From: Acidobacteriota bacterium | GTDB taxonomy: Bacteria > Acidobacteriota > Thermoanaerobaculia > UBA5066 > Gp7-AA6 | DNA length: 41,432 nt | NCBI GenBank assembly: GCA_020199905.1 | Contig: JAIVJS010000074.1 | Coordinates: forward strand, 1-41,432 | Direction of reading: 5' to 3' | Part shown: piece after piece, positions 37,464 to 41,432 of the stretch | Layout: every line of letters begins with the position of its first letter | How positions within the stretch are numbered: position 1 is the stretch's first letter | The notes under the pieces: generated by a model | Seen by the model: the letters and a program-made list of their open reading frames with translations, nothing else | Databases searched by the model: none | Told to the model about the DNA's origin: nothing | Translations under genes and position numbers: made by a program

Positions 37464-38512
37464 GCCCCGTCCGGTCTTCGGGGGCGCTCGCCTGTTTCGG
37501 CCGGGGGCTGCGGGCGTCTCTCTCCAAACCCTACCTCGCCGTGTCGCTCTGGCTCATCCAGCTTCTCCTGGCGTCCGTCCTCATCCTCCCCGTGTCCAAC
37601 TCCCTCCACGATCTTCTCGACGACTCCCCTTCCGCCAGCCGGATGGTCGCCAACCCGGATCTGGGGTGGTGGGAGACGCTTCTGCGGACGCACCCGGATC
37701 TTCTCGGCAACTTCCCGGACCTCCTGACCGGCCTCCTGACGCCCGAAGGAGTCACGTCCTCGAAGCTGTCCGGCCTGCGGGGGATCGGAGCGGCCGCCGT
37801 CTCGCTCGGACTGCTCGCCATCGTGCTCCATGCGTTTGCTCTCGGGGGAATCTTCGGGACTCTGCGGGAGCCGCACGGTTCCCTTGTCACATTCGGGCGG
37901 GAAGGGATGCGGCGCTTTCCCGCCTTCCTCGCCTTCACGCTCGCGGCCCTCGCCGCCGCGCTGCTGGCCTACCGCTGGGTGTGGCTCGAGACCGGGCTCG
38001 CGTTGAACGAGCGTATGCGGGAGCTGCAGAGCGAGCGACAGGCGCTCGCCATCACGCTCGCCCGGGTCCTCCTGCTCGCCTTCGTTCTCTCCGCCATCAA
38101 GCTCGTCGCGGACTCCGTCCGGGCGATCTGGGTGGCGCGCCCCGATCTCCCCCCGGTCTCGCGGTTCTTCGCGGGAATCGCCGGCGCGCTCGCGCGGCCG
38201 GTCCGGCTCTTCGGAGTGCTGCTGTCGGCCATCGTCACGATCCTCACGCTCTATGCGATCTGGATCGTCGCGGACCCCTCCGCGGGGGGCGAGGCGAGGT
38301 TCGCCCTCGTTCCGCTGATCCTGACCCAGCAGGTGTTCGTATTCCTACGCTCGTTGATCAAGGTCGGTTACTACGCCGGGATCTCCGAGGCGCTGACTCG
38401 CACGCCGTCCCCCGAGTACTCCTACGTCGCGGCCCCGTCCTCAGCCGCCCCCGTAGCGCCCCCGGCCCCCGACGATGAACCCCCGCTCGAGAACCCGGCC
38501 GGCGCCGTCTAA
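37460..38512 (+). CDS. polytopic membrane protein of unknown function
   Basis: The GTG start overlaps the peptidase stop (GTGA), giving 350 residues. About six membrane helices are visible: near residues 25-48, 112-135, 155-178, 198-220, 240-275 and 285-305. A short basic loop GFRxxF-like FGREGMRRFPAF precedes one helix. The C-terminal 45 residues are Pro/Ala-rich and acidic (PPAPDDEPPLENPAGAV). I do not recognise a family. Translational coupling suggests work with the M1 peptidase. Its last 72 bases overlap the end of the convergent YdjM-type gene. Confidence 0.7.
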
Positions 38513-39511
38513 CCGCACGCGGTACACGAACGGCTCGCGGGTGTACTCGCCGTTCTTTCCCCTCGCCCACGGCCCGGTGAAGAACGGAAGAAATCGCAGG
38601 TCTTCGAAGGTCACCTCGGCGCCGCCGCCGGGCAGGAGCGACACCGTCTCCAGCGGGAAGCGCGCGAACGCCAGGTACGTCTGCACCTCGGGAAGCGACC
38701 GGGCGCGGCGGAGCTCGGGCGAATCCGCCGGCTTTTCGAACGTCCGTATCCGGGCCCTCCCGGGCGGCGGATAGAAATCGGGCAGCCGGCGGAGCGCCTC
38801 CGACAGCTTCTCCGGGACGCGCGGCGTCGGAACCGTGCGCGCGAAGGGCCCGATGTCGAAGAAGCATGCGTGAAGGAAGCCGCCGTGATCCGAGAGCCCC
38901 AGCCACCGGAACGGAGAGAGGAGCTGGGGGATCACCGCCGCGGCGGCCCCGGGCGGGAGACGGTCGATTCGCCGCCAGGCCTCCAGGGCCCGCGCGTGCA
39001 GGATGGCGCAGAAGCCGAGGTAGACGGCCAGCGCCGCGCATCCCGCCAGGGCGATCCTCCGCCCCCGTTCGGGCCGCGCGAGCGACAGAAGAAGGGTCAC
39101 GAACCCGATGCCGGAGAAGAAGAGATCCAGGATGAAGACCCAGTCGAGCGAGTAGCGGGTTGTCGTGAGCGGCGTGAAGAACATCGTTCCAAACGAGGTG
39201 ATCCAGTCGAACAGGATGTGAGATGCGATCCCGACGGCCGCGAAGATCCAGAGGTCCGCGAAGCGCGCCCTGCGAAAGAAGAGCCGCGCCACCGCCGCCA
39301 TGGCGAGGGCGAAGAACGGCAGATACACGAAGGAATGACTCCAGCCGCGATGGTTGCGCAGGTAGTCGAGCCGGCCCGTCAGGAAGAAAGCGTCGGCGTC
39401 CGGCAGCATCCCGGCGAGGAAACCGAGCCACAGAGCGGCGCGCGCTCCCGGGCGGGACGTCATCGCGCGCGTCAGGATCGCGCCGGCGAGGCCGTGGCTC
39501 GGTGTGTCCAT
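38441..39511 (-). CDS. YdjM-family membrane-bound metal-dependent hydrolase
   Basis: This 356-residue protein begins MDTPSHGLAGAIL, with the conserved His of the YdjM family (formerly linked to LexA-regulated YdjM). LPDADAF, NHRGWSHSF and ASHILFDW supply the other metal-binding His and Asp residues. Four or five membrane helices occur in the first 170 residues; the rest is a soluble domain of ~180 residues. Its catalytic role is predicted from these residues; the substrate is unknown. Its 3' end overlaps the convergent gene by 72 bases. Confidence 0.85.
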   Translation of the reverse strand: MDTPSHGLAGAILTRAMTSRPGARAALWLGFLAGMLPDADAFFLTGRLDYLRNHRGWSHSFVYLPFFALAMAAVARLFFRRARFADLWIFAAVGIASHILFDWITSFGTMFFTPLTTTRYSLDWVFILDLFFSGIGFVTLLLSLARPERGRRIALAGCAALAVYLGFCAILHARALEAWRRIDRLPPGAAAAVIPQLLSPFRWLGLSDHGGFLHACFFDIGPFARTVPTPRVPEKLSEALRRLPDFYPPPGRARIRTFEKPADSPELRRARSLPEVQTYLAFARFPLETVSLLPGGGAEVTFEDLRFLPFFTGPWARGKNGEYTREPFVYRVRLDGAGRVLERGFIVGGRGRYGGG

Positions 39512-39520
39512 GCGCGGCGG

Positions 39521-39528
39521 ATGATAAT
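39521..39528. promoter_or_regulatory. overlapping divergent -10 elements
   Basis: In the 29-bp gap between the YdjM-type gene and the SDR gene, GATAAT (39523-39528) serves the plus strand and TATCAT (39526-39521) the minus strand. Each lies 9-12 bases before its start codon. Initiation would leave leaders of only a few bases. Confidence 0.4.
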
Positions 39529-39540
39529 CTCGCGCGCGTC

Positions 39541-40275
39541 TTGGAGGCGCAGACGTCGGAGACGCTCCGCGATCGAGTGGCGCTCGTCACGGGCGCATCC
39601 TCCGGCCAGGGCCGCGCCTTCGCGCTGGGTCTCGCGCGCGCCGGCGCCCGGGTCTTCGCGGTGGCTCGCCGGGAGGAGCTGCTCCGCTCGCTCGTCACCG
39701 GGATCTGCGACTCGGGGGGCGACGCCGCCTATCACGTCGCCGACGTCCGCTCCGTGCCCGCGGTCTTCGACCTCGTGGACGTCGTCCTCGCCCGCTATCG
39801 CCGCATCGACATCCTGATCAACGCCGCGGGGATCGGATTTCGAGCGCCGTTCGCCGAGTTGAAGCGCTCCGAGATCGAGGAGATGCTCGCGACGGACCTT
39901 GCCGGAGCGATCTACCTGACTCAGGCGGCGCTGTCTTCGCTCGTCAAGAGCGCCCCGTCCGACGTCGTCAACGTCGCCTCGATCGCGGGCCTCGAGGGAT
40001 TCGCGGAGGGCTCCGTCTACTGCGCCGTCAAGCACGGTCTCGTCGGCTTCACTCGCGCGCTCGCCCAGGAGTTGAAGCCCGACGGCGTGCGCGTCACGGC
40101 GCTCTGCTCCGGTTCCGTGGACACCGAGTTCTTCGACCGGTTCCGGCCGACGACCGAGAGGAGCCTGCGCCTGACGCCCGAGGACGTGGTCTCGGTCCTG
40201 CTCGCGGTCCTGACTTCCCCGCCCCACGTCCTCTTCGGCGAAGTCGTGGTGCGCCCGAGGGTCGTCAGGAGCTGA
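39541..40275 (+). CDS. short-chain dehydrogenase/reductase
   Basis: This 244-residue SDR starts at TTG 39541. It has the cofactor motif TGASSGQGRAF (residues ~18-28), NAAG at ~90, the catalytic Ser in NVASIAG and the YCAVK pair. It is a classical SDR; an Arg after the second strand (VARREE) favours NADP. The substrate is unknown. No other pathway genes adjoin. A 7-bp repeat array follows its stop after 7 bases. Confidence 0.9.
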   Translation: MEAQTSETLRDRVALVTGASSGQGRAFALGLARAGARVFAVARREELLRSLVTGICDSGGDAAYHVADVRSVPAVFDLVDVVLARYRRIDILINAAGIGFRAPFAELKRSEIEEMLATDLAGAIYLTQAALSSLVKSAPSDVVNVASIAGLEGFAEGSVYCAVKHGLVGFTRALAQELKPDGVRVTALCSGSVDTEFFDRFRPTTERSLRLTPEDVVSVLLAVLTSPPHVLFGEVVVRPRVVRS

Positions 40276-40282
40276 TGGATGA

Positions 40283-40310
40283 AGTTGAGAGTTGAGAGTT
40301 CGGAGTTGAG
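40283..40310 (+). repeat. 7-bp tandem repeat, AGTTGAG type
   Basis: The units are AGTTGAG, AGTTGAG, AGTTCGG and AGTTGAG. It follows the SDR gene and precedes the receiver-PilZ gene. Confidence 0.85.
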
Positions 40311-40385
40311 AGAATAAGCGTCCGCCGGCGCGGCGTTTACGGGGCCACGGCGGCTCTGCAGCCGCTCCCGAGACCACCCCGCCCC

Positions 40386-40391
40386 TATAAT
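40386..40391 (+). promoter_or_regulatory. consensus -10 next to the receiver-PilZ start
   Basis: TATAAT, a perfect match, ends 9 bases before ATG 40401, and there is no ribosome binding site between. Transcription would start about 2-3 bases before the ATG. No TTGACA-like -35 is seen at 16-18 bp. Confidence 0.5.
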
Positions 40392-40400
40392 CGATGACAC

Positions 40401-41093
40401 ATGAGCTCGGTTCTTCTGGTCGACGACACGGGGCTCTTCGACGCCGTCGCCGACGACATCGCGCGCCGCACCCATTGCCGTCCGCTGCGGGCGTCCAACG
40501 GGACGGAGGCGCTGGCGACCGCGCGCCGGGAAAAGCCGGACCTGATCTTTCTGGACGCGCAGATGTCGGGCATGACCGGCATAGACGTGTGCCGCGTCCT
40601 GAAAGCGGACTCCCACCTCGGACACCGTCCCGTCGTGGTCGCGGCCGCGACGGACGTCTCCGCGGAGGCGGCTCGCCGCGCCGGCGCCGACGCCTGCATC
40701 GAGAAGCCGTTCGACACTCCCGTCGTCTTCGACATCATGCGGCGCTACCTGCAGCTGTCCCCGCGCGACGCGGCGCGCGCCGCCGTCGAGTGGTCCGTGA
40801 CGTTCTGGCGCGACGGCGCCCAGCACGAAGGCACCCTGAGAGACCTTTCGCGCGGAGGATTTTTCATCCGGACTCCCGTGCGGCAGCCCGTCGGCGCGCG
40901 CCTGGAAATCTCGTTCGACCTTCCGGGCCAGAAGGGCCGGACCGTCGTCGCCGAAGCCATCGTGGTGCGGGTCGGCCAGGACGCCGACCGGGGGCTGGGC
41001 TGCCGGTTCTTCCGTCTCACCGCCGGATCGCGCGCCCATCTGGAAGAGTGCCTGCGCCTGCTCGAGGCGGGGGTCCCGGTTGGAAGGATCTAG
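40401..41093 (+). CDS. response regulator receiver fused to a PilZ-type domain
   Basis: The 230-residue protein has a receiver domain (residues 1-~120) with D8, D9, phosphosite D52 (IFLDAQMSGMTG), Thr in AAATDV and Lys in IEKPFD. The C-terminal ~100 residues form a PilZ-like domain of the kind common in myxobacteria, with DLSRGGFFIRT matching the (D/N)xSxxG motif. The RxxxR motif that grips c-di-GMP in canonical PilZ is not obvious (RAAVEWSVTF), so ligand binding is uncertain. No kinase gene adjoins. It probably links phosphorylation to motility or surface behaviour. Confidence 0.85.
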   Translation: MSSVLLVDDTGLFDAVADDIARRTHCRPLRASNGTEALATARREKPDLIFLDAQMSGMTGIDVCRVLKADSHLGHRPVVVAAATDVSAEAARRAGADACIEKPFDTPVVFDIMRRYLQLSPRDAARAAVEWSVTFWRDGAQHEGTLRDLSRGGFFIRTPVRQPVGARLEISFDLPGQKGRTVVAEAIVVRVGQDADRGLGCRFFRLTAGSRAHLEECLRLLEAGVPVGRI

Positions 41094-41112
41094 CTCTCAG
41101 CTGACAGCTAGA
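41092..41112 (+). repeat. 7-bp tandem repeat, AGCTSWC type
   Basis: The units are AGCTCTC, AGCTGAC and AGCTAGA. The array begins in the stop codon of the receiver-PilZ gene and contains the stop codon of the convergent deaminase gene. Confidence 0.7.
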
Positions 41113-41432
41113 CGATCCTCTCCCCCGGCCCCGTCCCCTTCCCCAGGTCGATCAGCTCGATGCCCGCCTCCCGCGCCACCTGGAGCGACCGTTCGTCGCG
41201 ATAGAACTCGCCGTAGTAGACGCGCGCGATGCCTGAATTGGCGATCAGCTTGAAGCAGGGCCAGCACGGGCTCGCCGTCGTGTACAGCTCCGCGCCGCCG
41301 ATCGCGACGCCGTTGCGCGCCGCCTGGAGGAGAGCGTTCGCCTCCGCGTGGACAGTCGAGACGCAGTGGCCGTCCTCGATGACGCATCCCACCTCCTCGC
41401 AATGCGGAAGGCCGCGGATGGAGCCGTTGTAG
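41108..41432 (-). CDS. dCMP deaminase, partial (5' end outside the window)
   Basis: The visible 107 codons run from YNGSIRGLPHCEEVGC to the stop. The zinc site is present: HAEANALLQAA with the catalytic Glu, and PCWPC with the two Cys ligands. VGCVIEDGHC is the variant segment typical of dCMP deaminases, which convert dCMP to dUMP for dTMP synthesis. The C-terminus (DLGKGTGPGERIV) looks complete. The first ~40 residues, with the start, lie beyond base 41432. Confidence 0.88.
   Translation of the reverse strand, partial: YNGSIRGLPHCEEVGCVIEDGHCVSTVHAEANALLQAARNGVAIGGAELYTTASPCWPCFKLIANSGIARVYYGEFYRDERSLQVAREAGIELIDLGKGTGPGERIV

Overview
This is a gene-dense, high-GC (roughly two-thirds G+C) chromosomal segment from a free-living Gram-negative-type bacterium. 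Diderm markers are an OmpA-domain protein, secreted MsrA and MsrB, and a possible C-terminal sorting signal of the IPTL type. The order tilS-hpt-ftsH-folP-cdaA-cdaR-glmM, the many GTG and TTG starts and the small conserved proteins suggest Acidobacteriota or a neighbouring uncultured phylum. That is an inference from gene content only. I saw no phage, transposase, integrase or CRISPR array.

Layout. 0.1-3.2 kb: an MFS transporter runs without a normal gene boundary into a glycogen-debranching-type glucosidase; both are damaged at the join. 3.3-6.4 kb: FMN reductase, zinc-ribbon protein, PanE, then an overlapping pair of exported methionine sulfoxide reductases (msrA-msrB). 6.9-11.6 kb: a 28-residue membrane protein with a strong terminator, an OmpA-domain coiled-coil protein, a DUF417/RclC-type membrane protein, an exported beta-propeller and an exported protein of unknown function. 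11.9-18.1 kb: radical SAM protein, DUF3179 protein, OmpR-type regulator and histidine kinase in tight order, then a methionine-rich exported protein and an exported thioredoxin-like protein. 18.2-24.5 kb: tRNA-Val, an EAL phosphodiesterase, a CLC chloride channel with a zinc-finger partner, a Thr/Pro-stalk surface protein, panD and tRNA-Met. 24.5-32.3 kb: tilS-hpt-ftsH and the c-di-AMP/cell-wall operon folP-cdaA-cdaR-glmM. 32.4-41.4 kb: HAD hydrolase, a small conserved-looking protein, ligA, M1 peptidase, membrane protein, YdjM-type hydrolase, SDR, receiver-PilZ protein and a partial dCMP deaminase.

The best candidate for an undescribed system lies at 11-18 kb. Direct repeats of the form GTGA(C/T/G), phased at exactly 11 bp, occur in front of the radical SAM operon, in front of the divergent secreted-protein gene, and (four copies) between the histidine kinase gene and the methionine-rich protein gene. 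Eleven-bp phasing is typical of sites bound by OmpR/PhoB-type regulators, and one is encoded in the same cluster. I infer a regulon joining a two-component system, a radical SAM/DUF3179 pair, a Met-rich exported protein with 25 Met in 116 residues, and a thioredoxin-like protein. The exported MsrA/MsrB and the RclC-type protein nearby suggest envelope defence against methionine-oxidising agents such as hypochlorite, but this is unproven.

A second unexplained pattern is a set of six 7-bp-period tandem repeats confined to the intergenic DNA of the last 9 kb. Each sits at or over a gene end, and one forms the 5' end of the HAD gene, which has no ATG, GTG or TTG start. A third is that several genes without a ribosome binding site have a -10-like hexamer only 5-12 bp before the start codon, suggesting leaderless transcripts.
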